A stretch of 28,835 bases of DNA from Pseudomonadota bacterium (GTDB lineage: Bacteria > Pseudomonadota > Alphaproteobacteria > Rhizobiales > Devosiaceae): assembly GCA_023433775.1 (NCBI GenBank), contig JAEYTY010000017.1, positions 1-28,835 of the forward strand, written 5' to 3'. The notes beneath the pieces were generated by a model. The model was not told the origin of the DNA. It worked only from the letters and a program-made list of their open reading frames with translations, and ran no database searches. Below are positions 16,275-23,805 of the stretch, piece by piece. How positions within the stretch are numbered: the stretch's first letter is position 1; each line of letters starts with the position of its first letter. Position numbers and translations under genes: made by a program.

Positions 16275-16613
16275 ATGCAGCGTGTGATCGCCATCATTGC
16301 CCTGATTTTCGCCTTCGCCTCCCTGGCTGGAGCGACGACCGCGCACGCCCATCGATATGTGAGTACGCCCATAGTGGTGCTCAATCATGTGGACGAGCAG
16401 AATGTCCCCATTCCGATATTCGTCGTAGTTCAGCGGGGCGAGATCGATCTGGGCGCGGGGATCGTCATGCCTTGCGGTCCCCATCACGGCATTCCGGTGA
16501 GCGGGCCTACACTGCCATCAGCCCCGCAATGCGCAGAGCCGACGGCCTCGCTTGCCAAGCCTTTGGGCCAGCATTCAGGCCATCCGCCAATGCGGCCACC
16601 CATCGCTATCTGA
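16275..16613 (+). CDS. small exported His/Pro-rich protein, unknown
   Basis: A 112-aa predicted secreted protein that I do not recognise. Residues 1-24 form a signal peptide (Q2-R3, hydrophobic VIAIIALIFAFASLAG, cleavage after T-A-H-A or A-T-T-A-H-A). The mature chain contains V-L-N-H-V-D-E-Q, P-C-G-P-H-H-G, a second cysteine in P-Q-C-A-E-P, and H-S-G-H-P-P near the end, giving seven or so histidines and two cysteines in under 90 residues. That composition could bind metal, but no motif proves it. The start at ATG 16275 keeps the leader intact; TTG at 16257 is an alternative. It is 49 bp after the YgjP-like gene and 57 bp before the L,D-transpeptidase gene. Confidence 0.55.
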   Translation: MQRVIAIIALIFAFASLAGATTAHAHRYVSTPIVVLNHVDEQNVPIPIFVVVQRGEIDLGAGIVMPCGPHHGIPVSGPTLPSAPQCAEPTASLAKPLGQHSGHPPMRPPIAI

Positions 16614-16670
16614 GCGAACGTCAAAACCCCTTTTTCTCGCTCAGCCCCTTTCGGGGCCAAGGATAGTTCA

Positions 16671-17360
16671 ATGTCTATTGCTCTTGACGCGACTCCGTCG
16701 CGCCGCGCTGTTCTGGCTGGTCTCGCCAGCCTCGGCGCTCTCGCTCTTGCCGGCTGTTCCACCACGGGCACCACCCGGGTGACCTCCGCTCCCGTCCAAC
16801 CGGCGCAGCGCGTGGTTCCGCCAGATGTCCTCGCCATGTATGGCCCGCTTCTTGATGAAGGCTATGCCATTCCGGCCGCGCCTATCCACCTTCTCGATCC
16901 CGTCTATTGGCGCCAGGAAGTTGCCGATCCGACGGGTGAAAAGCCGGGCACTGTGGTCGTCGACACCACCAACCGGTTCCTCTATTTCACCATGCCGGAA
17001 GGCCGCGCCATGCGTTATGGCGTGGGTATTGGCCGTGCCGGGTTCGAATGGTCCGGCCGCGCCCATATTGCCTATAAGCGCAAATGGCCGGTGTGGACGC
17101 CGCCTGCCGAGATGATCGAGCGGCAGCCCGAGATCGAGAAGTATCGCCATGGCCAGCCACCGGGTCTCGACAATGCCCTGGGCGCCCGTGCGCTCTATAT
17201 CCATCAGGGTAACAAGGACACGCTTTACCGCATTCACGGTAATATGGACGTGCATTCCATCGGCAAGGCAGTGTCGAGCGGCTGCGTCAGGCTGCTGTTC
17301 CAGGATGTTATTGACCTGCATGATCGCGTGCCGAATGGCGCGCCGATTGTGGTCATCTGA
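16671..17360 (+). CDS. L,D-transpeptidase (YkuD) lipoprotein
   Basis: A 229-aa envelope enzyme that forms 3-3 peptidoglycan cross-links or attaches proteins to the wall. The leader has a twin-arginine S-R-R-A-V-L-A-G (R11-R12) and a lipobox L-A-G-C with Cys29, suggesting export (possibly by Tat) and lipidation. The catalytic YkuD domain spans about 90-228: R-I-H-G-N (His189) and S-S-G-C-V-R-L (Cys205 nucleophile), the H-x(n)-S-x-G-C-x-R motif. An upstream hairpin (16644-16657, GCCCC/GGGGC) lies next to the AAGGA ribosome site. It converges with the PBP1A gene, with a shared terminator between. The family is common, often in several copies, in Hyphomicrobiales. Confidence 0.93.
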   Translation: MSIALDATPSRRAVLAGLASLGALALAGCSTTGTTRVTSAPVQPAQRVVPPDVLAMYGPLLDEGYAIPAAPIHLLDPVYWRQEVADPTGEKPGTVVVDTTNRFLYFTMPEGRAMRYGVGIGRAGFEWSGRAHIAYKRKWPVWTPPAEMIERQPEIEKYRHGQPPGLDNALGARALYIHQGNKDTLYRIHGNMDVHSIGKAVSSGCVRLLFQDVIDLHDRVPNGAPIVVI

Positions 17361-17388
17361 TCAAGCCAAGTCTGCTACCACAAATGCG

Positions 17389-17416
17389 AAAGGCCCCGGG
17401 TTACCCCGGGGCCTTT
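17389..17416. terminator. bidirectional intrinsic terminator
   Basis: A perfect 12-bp stem, AAAGGCCCCGGG / CCCGGGGCCTTT, with loop TTAC lies between the convergent L,D-transpeptidase and PBP1A genes. Both strands give a GC-rich stem ending in a short T-run, so it can serve both. Confidence 0.9.
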
Positions 17417-17434
17417 ATCGTTTCAGGGCAAGCG

Positions 17435-20116
17435 TCAGTTGCCGAATATCAAATCCATCAGCGTGCGCTGGCGCTCAGGCTGCTGATAGACCTCCTGCTG
17501 CTGGCCAAGGCCGGCTGGCGGCAACATCTGACCAGTCGGAGCCTGCTGCACAGGCTGAGCCATCTGACCGCCTTGCTGGGCCGGTGCGCTGGGGATCCAG
17601 ACCTGTTCGCCCGTGGCCGGATCAACAATCAGCATCATCGGCAGGCCTGTTTCCGGATCAATCGGGGCTGAACCAAAGCCGGTATTCTGATCCTGCAGCG
17701 GGAGGCCGGTGACAGGGTCGATAGTCTGACCCTGGGTATCGAGCGGGGCGCCATATATTGGCTGGCCTGCAGCGTCGAAACCTGTGACCGTCTGACCGAA
17801 GCCATCATTAGTGACCAGTGGCAGGCCGGTGGCCGGGTCAATGGTCTGACCTGTCTGCGGTGTTTGCACAGAGGCCTGGAGCGGCTGCAGCCCCTCTATC
17901 GGCAGTCCAGTTGCCGGGTCGATGGCAATTGTCTGGCCCGTGGCCGGATCGGTCATGGTCTGGACCGGCTGGCCTGTACCGCCATCGATATATTCTACCT
18001 GCGGCTGGCCGGTTGCCGGGTCCAGAATAACCTGTCCGGTTACCGGGTCGATCATCTGCTGGGCCACGAGCTGACCCGCATAGGAGCCGCCCGGAATAGG
18101 TGCAGGGGACTTACCCTCATGCGCCTTGACCATGAACTCGGACCAGATCGCCGCCGGCACGTTGCCACCCGAGAGCTTGGTGCCCTTGTTGTCGTCATTG
18201 CCCAGCCACACACCGGTGACCATGGACGAGGTATAGCCAACGAACAGCGCATCGCGCGATTCCTGGGACGTGCCGGTCTTGCCGCCAAAGTCCCATCCGC
18301 CCAGGTTGGCGCCGCGCCCTGTACCGACCTCAACGGCGGTTTTCAGCATGTCATTCATCTGCGCCAGAACGGTGGGATCGACAACACGGCCGGGACCCGC
18401 ATCCGAGGATTCATACAAGACCTCGCCACTCACCGATTCAATCTTGGTGATGACATTGGGGATGACCCCCATGCCGCCATTGGCAAAGGGTGCATAGGCG
18501 CTGGTGAGCTCGAGCAGGTTCACTTCCTGCGTACCCAGAGCAATGGAAGGCACCGCCGTGAGATTGGATGAGATGCCCATGCGCATGGCAACCTCGATCA
18601 CCTTTTCAGGGGTGACGTCGATGGCGAGGCGCCCGGCAATAGTATTGAGCGAATAGGCGAGGCCCTGACGCAGAGTTACCGTGCCGGCATATTTGCCGGT
18701 CGAATTACGCGGGCTCCAGCCATTATATTCAAACTGGGCGTCCTCAGCGAGAGTATCGGGCGTATAACCCTTTTCCATCGCCGCCATATAGACGAAGGGC
18801 TTGAAGGTGGAACCGGGCTGGCGCTTGGCCGTCACGGCGCGGTTATACTGGCTGGCCTGATAATCGACGCCACCCACCATGGCCCGCACAGTGCCATTGA
18901 CATCCATCGCCACGAGCGCGCCCTGCGTAAAACCGCGCTTCGGGCCTTCCTCGGCCACCTTTTCCTTGACGATGAATTCGGCGTCCTTCTGCATTTTCCA
19001 GTCGATAGTCGTCTGGACGATCACATCGGACTCGATCTCACCGATATAGGCGGTCATGAGGCTTTCGACCCAGTCGGCGACATAGGATTCCGAACCGACG
19101 ACGCGTGTGCGCACGCTCTGGTCCGGGTCGATACGGGCCGCGTTTGCTTCTTCGGCCGTGATATATCCCTCTGCCGCCATGGAGTTCAGCACCAGACGCT
19201 GACGCTCAATAGCGCGCTCGGGATTGACCTTCGGATTGTAAGCAGAGGGCGCGGGCAGGATGCCGACCAGCATTGCCGCCTGACCGAGCGAGAGATTGCG
19301 CGCGGAAACGCCGAAATAGGTCTGCGCCGCCGCTTCAATGCCGGTCGCGCCGGCGCCGAAATAGACGCGGTTCATATAGAGTTCGAGAATTTCATCCTTG
19401 GTGAAATTCTGCTCCAGCCAAACGGCCAGAATAGCTTCCTGAACCTTGCGGCCGAGCGTCTGGTCGGGAGTCAGGAACAGGTTCTTGGCCACTTGCTGGG
19501 TGATGGTCGAAGCGCCGCGGGTCACTTCACGCGCCTGCACGGATTCCACCAGCACGGCGAGCAGGCCCACCGGGTCGACGCCGAGATGGCTCATAAAGCG
19601 CCGGTCTTCGCTGGCGATGAAGGCGGCCGGTACATATTGGGGCAATTCGCGGAAAGTCACCGCTTCGCCGCCGGTCTGGCCACGGTTGGAAATCAGGCTG
19701 CCATCGGCGGCGAGAATGCGGATATTAGGCGGACGCTCCGGAATGGCCCAGGTATTGGACGCGGGCAATTGCGCCCCGAAATAGACCACGACGGCAATTG
19801 CGGCGAGGCCACCCCAGAGGCAGGCAACAAAGCCCCACCAGAGCAGACCCATGAGAAATCCGCCAGAACGGCGCTTCTTCTTTGCCTTGGCAGGCTGTGC
19901 CTTGCCGCGGCGCGGGGATTTGCCCTGCCTGGGCGGCTTGCCCGGAGGCTGACCGCCACCGCCGCCGCCGCTGCGACGTTCTTCTTCCACAACAAAGTTG
20001 ACCGAATGGCCAAGCGTCGGCTCAACGCGTGCGCCCCTGGCAGCGCGGGGTTGCGGTTTGCCGCCCTGGCTGGGCCGGGCGCCTACGCGATCATCGGCCG
20101 AAATGCGAAAATCCAT
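17435..20116 (-). CDS. penicillin-binding protein 1A (class A, bifunctional)
   Basis: An 893-aa bifunctional peptidoglycan synthase. Residues 50-83 are a basic, Gly/Pro-rich cytoplasmic tail and one membrane helix spans about 87-113. The GT51 glycosyltransferase domain holds E170-D-R-R-F and G-A-S-T-I-T-Q-Q-V-A-K-N (201-212). The transpeptidase domain has S436-T-F-K439, S489-L-N and K613-T-G-T. Residues 690-840 are a distinctive tail of about ten degenerate D-P-x-T-G-x-P/Q units, followed by a Gln/Pro-rich stretch and a short hydrophobic end. The enzymatic part is normal and all catalytic residues are present; the tail is unusual. The gene is monocistronic, reading toward the shared terminator at 17389. 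I leave the symbol blank because mrcA and pbpC naming varies. Confidence 0.95.
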   Translation of the reverse strand: MDFRISADDRVGARPSQGGKPQPRAARGARVEPTLGHSVNFVVEEERRSGGGGGGQPPGKPPRQGKSPRRGKAQPAKAKKKRRSGGFLMGLLWWGFVACLWGGLAAIAVVVYFGAQLPASNTWAIPERPPNIRILAADGSLISNRGQTGGEAVTFRELPQYVPAAFIASEDRRFMSHLGVDPVGLLAVLVESVQAREVTRGASTITQQVAKNLFLTPDQTLGRKVQEAILAVWLEQNFTKDEILELYMNRVYFGAGATGIEAAAQTYFGVSARNLSLGQAAMLVGILPAPSAYNPKVNPERAIERQRLVLNSMAAEGYITAEEANAARIDPDQSVRTRVVGSESYVADWVESLMTAYIGEIESDVIVQTTIDWKMQKDAEFIVKEKVAEEGPKRGFTQGALVAMDVNGTVRAMVGGVDYQASQYNRAVTAKRQPGSTFKPFVYMAAMEKGYTPDTLAEDAQFEYNGWSPRNSTGKYAGTVTLRQGLAYSLNTIAGRLAIDVTPEKVIEVAMRMGISSNLTAVPSIALGTQEVNLLELTSAYAPFANGGMGVIPNVITKIESVSGEVLYESSDAGPGRVVDPTVLAQMNDMLKTAVEVGTGRGANLGGWDFGGKTGTSQESRDALFVGYTSSMVTGVWLGNDDNKGTKLSGGNVPAAIWSEFMVKAHEGKSPAPIPGGSYAGQLVAQQMIDPVTGQVILDPATGQPQVEYIDGGTGQPVQTMTDPATGQTIAIDPATGLPIEGLQPLQASVQTPQTGQTIDPATGLPLVTNDGFGQTVTGFDAAGQPIYGAPLDTQGQTIDPVTGLPLQDQNTGFGSAPIDPETGLPMMLIVDPATGEQVWIPSAPAQQGGQMAQPVQQAPTGQMLPPAGLGQQQEVYQQPERQRTLMDLIFGN

Positions 20117-20371
20117 TGAGCAGACCTGTTGCAGAAAACATTGGCGCCGCTTTTACCCTGTTCCACGCCGAAGCGAAACCAGTGGTAAGCGAAGGGTTAA
20201 GATTTGCCGCTGGCATTGGGCGGCATAGTTCCTCGCGCGACTCTCGTTGCAATGCTTGTCCATGGCAATTGTGGCTGGTTTATGTGAGGTTTCTTCGTCC
20301 GCACGCCATTGTTGTATGGGCACCACAGGCGAGGATTTGACCGGCAAAGCCGCATCGCGCATAGAGCAACA

Positions 20372-20893
20372 ATGTTTCGCTTTCTGTGCCTCATGTCCGT
20401 GTTGCTGCTAACAACGCCCGTGCTGGCCTCTTCCGCCATCGATGCCGCGTTTAAAAATGCCATTGCGGCCTTTGAACGAGCGGCACCGCAGCTTGGTGTT
20501 GAAAGCGCGGGCGTGGATGTTGCGGCCTATGGAAATGCCCTGCGAAGCCGCAGCTTTGACTCCGGCTTCTGGGGCGGCTCAATCCGCCTCGACGTGGTGA
20601 AACGCGACACGGATGAGGGTTCGTGCAGCCGTTTTGCGGCCTATGTGCGCATCCCGCCTGAAAACGGCGTCATCCGGCTTGTGATCTGTCCGGAATTTGT
20701 CGACCAGGGCAATGATGGCCTGCGTGCGCTCACTATCCTGCATGAAATGGTGCATGTGGTCGCCGGGCCCGACGAATGCCGCGCCATGGCCTTTGCGGCG
20801 CGGGTGGAGTTCATCGCCACGGGACAGTACACGCCGGTGGAGCGCTACTGGCAGGTCAATGGCTGCCACCGCTCGGGCTATGCCCTGCCCTAA
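20372..20893 (+). CDS. exported HExxH-containing protein, unknown
   Basis: A 173-aa predicted periplasmic protein. Residues 1-19 are a signal peptide ending V-L-A-S. The mature chain has H124-E-M-V-H128-V-V-A-G-P-D-E135, an HExxH motif with a downstream acidic residue, placing it tentatively with small zinc metalloproteases. Four cysteines (85, 106, 136, 165) could form two disulfides, in keeping with a periplasmic location. I know no family that matches the full length. ATG at 20372 is chosen because it starts the leader; the frame is open 21 codons further up without signal-peptide features. It diverges from the PBP1A gene (255-bp gap) and its stop overlaps the convergent HD-GYP gene by 4 bp. 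Confidence 0.72.
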   Translation: MFRFLCLMSVLLLTTPVLASSAIDAAFKNAIAAFERAAPQLGVESAGVDVAAYGNALRSRSFDSGFWGGSIRLDVVKRDTDEGSCSRFAAYVRIPPENGVIRLVICPEFVDQGNDGLRALTILHEMVHVVAGPDECRAMAFAARVEFIATGQYTPVERYWQVNGCHRSGYALP

Positions 20894-21939
20894 AAGCTGA
20901 CGGCCTGTTCGGTAGGCTCGGGTCGCATGATGGCGGCAATTTCAGGCCAGCGCGCCCTGAAAGCCTCGACACAGGCCGGGTCGAAATGCGTGCCGCTGAG
21001 GCTGACGATTTCAGCATAGGCCTTTTCGAGCGGCCAGGCGGGCTTGTAAGGGCGCTCGGAGCAGAGGGCGTCAAAAACGTCGGCCAGGGCGACGACCCGG
21101 GCCTCAATGGGGATGTCGTTGCCCGAGAGCTTGTCGGGGTAACCGGCGCCGTCCCAGCGTTCGTGATGGCTCTGGGCGATCAGCTCGGCGGTACGGATCA
21201 GTTCGGAATCGCCACGGCCCAGAATGCTGGCGCCGATGGTCACGTGTTCACGCATCCGCGCCATTTCTTCGGGTGTCAGTTTGCCCGGCTTGCTGAGGAT
21301 GGCGTCGGCAATGGCGATCTTGCCGATGTCGTGCAAGGGGGCTGCGAGATAGACGATGCGACATTTCTCGGGGGAAAGCCCGATGCCTTCGGCGATGATT
21401 TGGCTGATCAGGGCCACGCGGGAGACATGTTCGCCCGTGTCACCGTCGCGATATTCGATGGCCCGGGCCAGGCGCCAGATGACTTCTTCCTCGCGGGCGA
21501 CAAGGTGTGCGGTAGCGCGTTCTACTTCGCGGGCGAGCCATTGGGCGCGGTCGACCAGTTCGACCTGGGCCTGGCGGAGGGCGAGGAGATTGACGACGCG
21601 GGCCTGGAGTTCGGTGGCGTCGAAGGGTTTGTGCAGGAAGTCCGTCGCGCCGGCCTTGATGGCCTCGATGCGGACCAGCTTGTCCATGTCGGAGGTGACC
21701 ATGACGATGGGCACGAGGCGATAGTCGGGGCTGGCGCGGAGGGCGGCGGTGAAGACCACGCCATCCATTTCGGGCATGATGTGATCGACGATCACCAGAT
21801 CGAACTGGGTCTCGGCACAGCGCTCCAGTGCCTCGACCGGGTTGAGGCAGAGCTCGATTTCGGCGTCCACCGCCTCCTGGACGATGGAGCCGATCAGCGC
21901 CAGACTCGAGCGGCTGTCATCGACAATTAGCAAACGCAT
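20890..21939 (-). CDS. response regulator with HD-GYP c-di-GMP phosphodiesterase domain
   Basis: A 349-aa RpfG-like protein. The receiver domain (1-120) has D7-D8, phospho-acceptor D52 (V-D-H-I-M-P) and K104. A helical linker (121-155) leads to the HD-GYP domain (about 156-335): H171, H203-D204-I-G-K, H232, and H258-H-E-R-W-D-G-A-G-Y-P, the full set of metal-binding and GYP residues, so c-di-GMP hydrolysis is expected. It should lower cyclic di-GMP in response to an unknown kinase; no kinase is adjacent. The start codon follows a GC-rich hairpin (21945-21965) that covers the probable ribosome site. The gene upstream is the SDR gene on the same strand, 76 bp away. Confidence 0.95.
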   Translation of the reverse strand: MRLLIVDDSRSSLALIGSIVQEAVDAEIELCLNPVEALERCAETQFDLVIVDHIMPEMDGVVFTAALRASPDYRLVPIVMVTSDMDKLVRIEAIKAGATDFLHKPFDATELQARVVNLLALRQAQVELVDRAQWLAREVERATAHLVAREEEVIWRLARAIEYRDGDTGEHVSRVALISQIIAEGIGLSPEKCRIVYLAAPLHDIGKIAIADAILSKPGKLTPEEMARMREHVTIGASILGRGDSELIRTAELIAQSHHERWDGAGYPDKLSGNDIPIEARVVALADVFDALCSERPYKPAWPLEKAYAEIVSLSGTHFDPACVEAFRARWPEIAAIMRPEPTEQAVSF

Positions 21940-21944
21940 TACCA

Positions 21945-21965
21945 GCCCCCAGGCCCTTTGGGGGC
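21945..21965 (-). promoter_or_regulatory. hairpin over the ribosome-binding region of the HD-GYP gene
   Basis: A 7-bp perfect stem, GCCCCCA / TGGGGGC, with a 7-base loop ends 5 bases before the HD-GYP start codon on the minus strand. The 3' arm (TGGGGGC) is the only purine-rich candidate for a Shine-Dalgarno site. It could hide the ribosome site, or end transcription from the SDR gene upstream; there is no T-run, which favours the first. Confidence 0.5.
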
Positions 21966-22015
21966 ATGATACGCGTCAGCCCTTATGCGGAGCTTAACGC
22001 GGCGAGATCAGCGCT

Positions 22016-22747
22016 TTAGGCGGTCCAGCCTCCGTCGATGACATGGATCTGCCCGGTCGTATAGGTGGCGCCAGCGAGATAGACGGCAAGGTCCGCGACC
22101 TCTTCGGGGCGGGCAATGCGGCCGATGGGCTGGCGGGCGATGAAGGCTTTCTTTGCCGCCTCGAAATCGCCCGTAGCGTGCCAGCGTTCGTGGAGGGACG
22201 GGCTGTCCACGGTGCCGGGGCAGATGGCGTTGACGCGGATGTTGGAGGTGGTGAAATCGGCCGCGATGGATTTGGTGAGGCCGATGACGGCGGCCTTGGA
22301 GATGGAATAGGCGGCGCGATTGGGCACGCCCTTTACCGAGGAGGCGACGGTGGCCATGTTGATGATGGCCCCGTCCTTGCGCTCAAGCATCTGCGGCAGC
22401 ACGGCCTGGATGGTGCGGATCTGCGCCTTGACGTTGAGATCGAGCGCGAAATCGAGGTCGCTGTCGCTCATTTCGAGCACATTGCCGCCGTGCACCACGC
22501 CGGCGCAGTTGAACAGCACGTCGATGCGGCCGATGTCGGCGACGGCCGCGCGCACCGCATCGGCGGAGAGCACATCGAGAAGGCGCGTCGTGACATTGGC
22601 CACGCCGTCAAGATCGGCCAGCCTTGCGGCATTGACATCGGTGGCGATGACCTTTGCCCCGGCACGCGCAAAAGCCTCGGCCGAAGCGCGCCCGATGCCC
22701 TGGGCCGCCGCCGTGATGAGCACGATTTTGCCAGCCAGATCCGCCAT
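22016..22747 (-). CDS. SDR family oxidoreductase, DHRS6/BDH2-like
   Basis: A 243-aa NAD(P)-dependent short-chain dehydrogenase. The cofactor motif is T-A-A-A-Q-G-I-G (12-19), with N-C-A-G at 80-83, catalytic Ser136/137 and Y147-x-x-x-K151. Segments T-A-A-A-Q-G-I-G, V-I-A-T-D-V-N, A-S-S-V-K-G-V-x-N-R, K-A-A-V-I-G-L-T-K-S, C-P-G-T-V-D-S-P-S-L and I-D-G-G-W closely resemble human BDH2/DHRS6 and its bacterial relatives (3-hydroxybutyrate or sugar-acid dehydrogenases such as 2-keto-3-deoxy-L-fuconate dehydrogenase). The substrate is therefore uncertain. No sugar-catabolic genes adjoin. ATG at 22747 has GGGGAAGAC upstream; an extension to 22816 is open but unlike the family. Confidence 0.93.
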   Translation of the reverse strand: MADLAGKIVLITAAAQGIGRASAEAFARAGAKVIATDVNAARLADLDGVANVTTRLLDVLSADAVRAAVADIGRIDVLFNCAGVVHGGNVLEMSDSDLDFALDLNVKAQIRTIQAVLPQMLERKDGAIINMATVASSVKGVPNRAAYSISKAAVIGLTKSIAADFTTSNIRVNAICPGTVDSPSLHERWHATGDFEAAKKAFIARQPIGRIARPEEVADLAVYLAGATYTTGQIHVIDGGWTA

Positions 22748-23099
22748 TGTCTTCCCCTCGCATTTTGGCGCCATTTGCGCGGCGGCAGAGGTAAACCCGG
22801 GCGGCGGGCGGTGCAAGGGGCGAGGTGGCTTCGGACACGACTTCGCGCCGGGCGAGGTGAACTCCCCGGTTTTGCCTTAGTTGATGGTGCCCCGAGGCGG
22901 ATTCCGCCTCTGGATATTTTTTAGTGAGACGAAATTCGCCTCGGGGCGCCGGGAATGCTTGCAGGGGGTTTACTAGGGGGACATTACTGCCGCGAACCCA
23001 TCCCCGGACACAGCCCCCGTAACGATTCAGGGGCCTCCCGACTGTCACCGGGCAGTTGATCGTTACAACTCCACCGCCGCCCGGTTGATGGGGGCATTA
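22748..23099. other. intergenic region with inverted repeat
   Basis: This stretch between the SDR gene and the gene at 23100, both on the minus strand, has no credible coding frame. Its main content is the nested inverted repeat at 22886-22950. The rest is GC-rich and irregular, with G- or C-runs at 22970-23040 (GGGGG, CCCC). It should contain the SDR promoter, which I cannot pinpoint. Confidence 0.5.
22886..22950. repeat. nested inverted repeat with T-run
   Basis: The outer arms are GCCCCGAGGCG (22889-22899) and CGCCTCGGGGC (22937-22947), 11 bp and perfect, extendable by two more pairs past one T/G position. Inside the left arm a second hairpin, GAGGCGG-ATT-CCGCCTC (22894-22910), shares bases with it, so the two structures exclude each other. 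TGGATATTTTTTAG follows the inner hairpin. On + this looks like a terminator with an antiterminator-like alternative, but no + gene precedes it. Short elements with a GC hairpin plus GGATATTTTT are common in Rhodobacteraceae, from memory. Confidence 0.75.
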
Positions 23100-23675
23100 T
23101 CAACGGATGCGGGGACCCGGGGATAAATTATTTTCTTCTCGTTCGACCTGCTGCGCAAGGAGAGACGGCGGCAGTTCCCGTTCCGATTGCACGAGCCGCT
23201 GCACCAGCTTGCGGCGTATCTCAATCATGTCTGCCGCCCGCTTGGCCTCTTCCATTTCAGCCTGGGCGGCGGCGCGGATGGCCGCCTTGCTGCCGGGGCG
23301 CGGCGCCAGCCGCCTGAGCCTTTGGATAAAACGGCCGGTTGTCGACCAGACCGGCTCGTCAAAGCGCGCATCCCATTGGCTATGGCGTGTCTCGAACGTG
23401 ACCAAAGCCGTCAGCGCTTCGGCCAATTGCGCGGAAAGCCCGGAAAAATGCGGCGCCGCCAGCGGCAGCTCGCGCGCATAGCGGGCCTCCCGAAACGGCA
23501 GCACCTCATAGAGCAGTGCTTCGGCCTTCACCCGCATATCATCAGGCACCGCGCCGCCGGGCCGGCTGCGGGCAGCCGTCTCAACCTGCCGGGCGAGGCT
23601 CTGCAGCTTTTCAAACAGGGTTTCGAAGCGATCCACCTGGCGCGGGGAAATTTTCGGCTTTGGTGATTGGGGCAT
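23100..23675 (-). CDS. unrecognised 191-aa helical protein
   Basis: I do not recognise this protein. It is 191 aa, cytoplasmic, rich in Arg, Ala and Glu and appears mostly helical: a first helix about 10-40 (Q-V-D-R-F-E-T-L-F-E-K-L-Q-S-L-A-R-Q-V-E), a middle about 80-120 with F-E-T-R-H-S-Q-W-D-A-R-F-D-E-P-V-W, and a long basic and acidic helix about 130-180 (A-E-M-E-E-A-K-R-A-A-D-M-I-E-I-R-R-K-L). There is no signal peptide, membrane segment or metal motif. Codon use and GC content match the core genes rather than the island next door. The start ATG at 23675 has GGAGAGCACC upstream. It diverges from the island operon with 130 bp between. Confidence 0.65.
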   Translation of the reverse strand: MPQSPKPKISPRQVDRFETLFEKLQSLARQVETAARSRPGGAVPDDMRVKAEALLYEVLPFREARYARELPLAAPHFSGLSAQLAEALTALVTFETRHSQWDARFDEPVWSTTGRFIQRLRRLAPRPGSKAAIRAAAQAEMEEAKRAADMIEIRRKLVQRLVQSERELPPSLLAQQVEREENNLSPGPRIR

Positions 23676-23765
23676 GGTGCTCTCCGGCTGTGATGGACAG
23701 GAGAGAGTAGGCGTGGGTGAAGGGGGCGGGGATTAGTTTTCTAAGTCTTTGCTTTGGATCGCTGA

Positions 23766-23780
23766 CCGAATACAGTTCGG
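23766..23780. promoter_or_regulatory. palindrome upstream of the island operon
   Basis: CCGAA-TACAG-TTCGG is a perfect 5-bp inverted repeat (15 bp in all) centred about 33 bp before the ATG of the first island gene. Its place suits an operator or a 5'-UTR hairpin. No regulator gene is adjacent, so the binding protein is unknown; five-bp arms can also arise by chance. Confidence 0.35.
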
Positions 23781-23805
23781 AACTTAAACCCCGATATGGA
23801 TTACA

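Noticed and set aside
20776..21930. Long + strand open frame (384 codons) opposite the HD-GYP gene
   Set aside because: It is the antisense shadow of a clear HD-GYP gene with every catalytic motif; high third-position GC keeps the opposite frame open.
22043..22924. Long + strand open frame (293 codons) opposite the SDR gene
   Set aside because: Antisense shadow; the product is Gly/Asp/His-rich with no domain, whereas the minus strand encodes a complete SDR.
22608..23048. 146-codon minus-strand frame upstream of the SDR gene
   Set aside because: It overlaps the start of the SDR gene in another frame, runs through the inverted repeat and has no family features.
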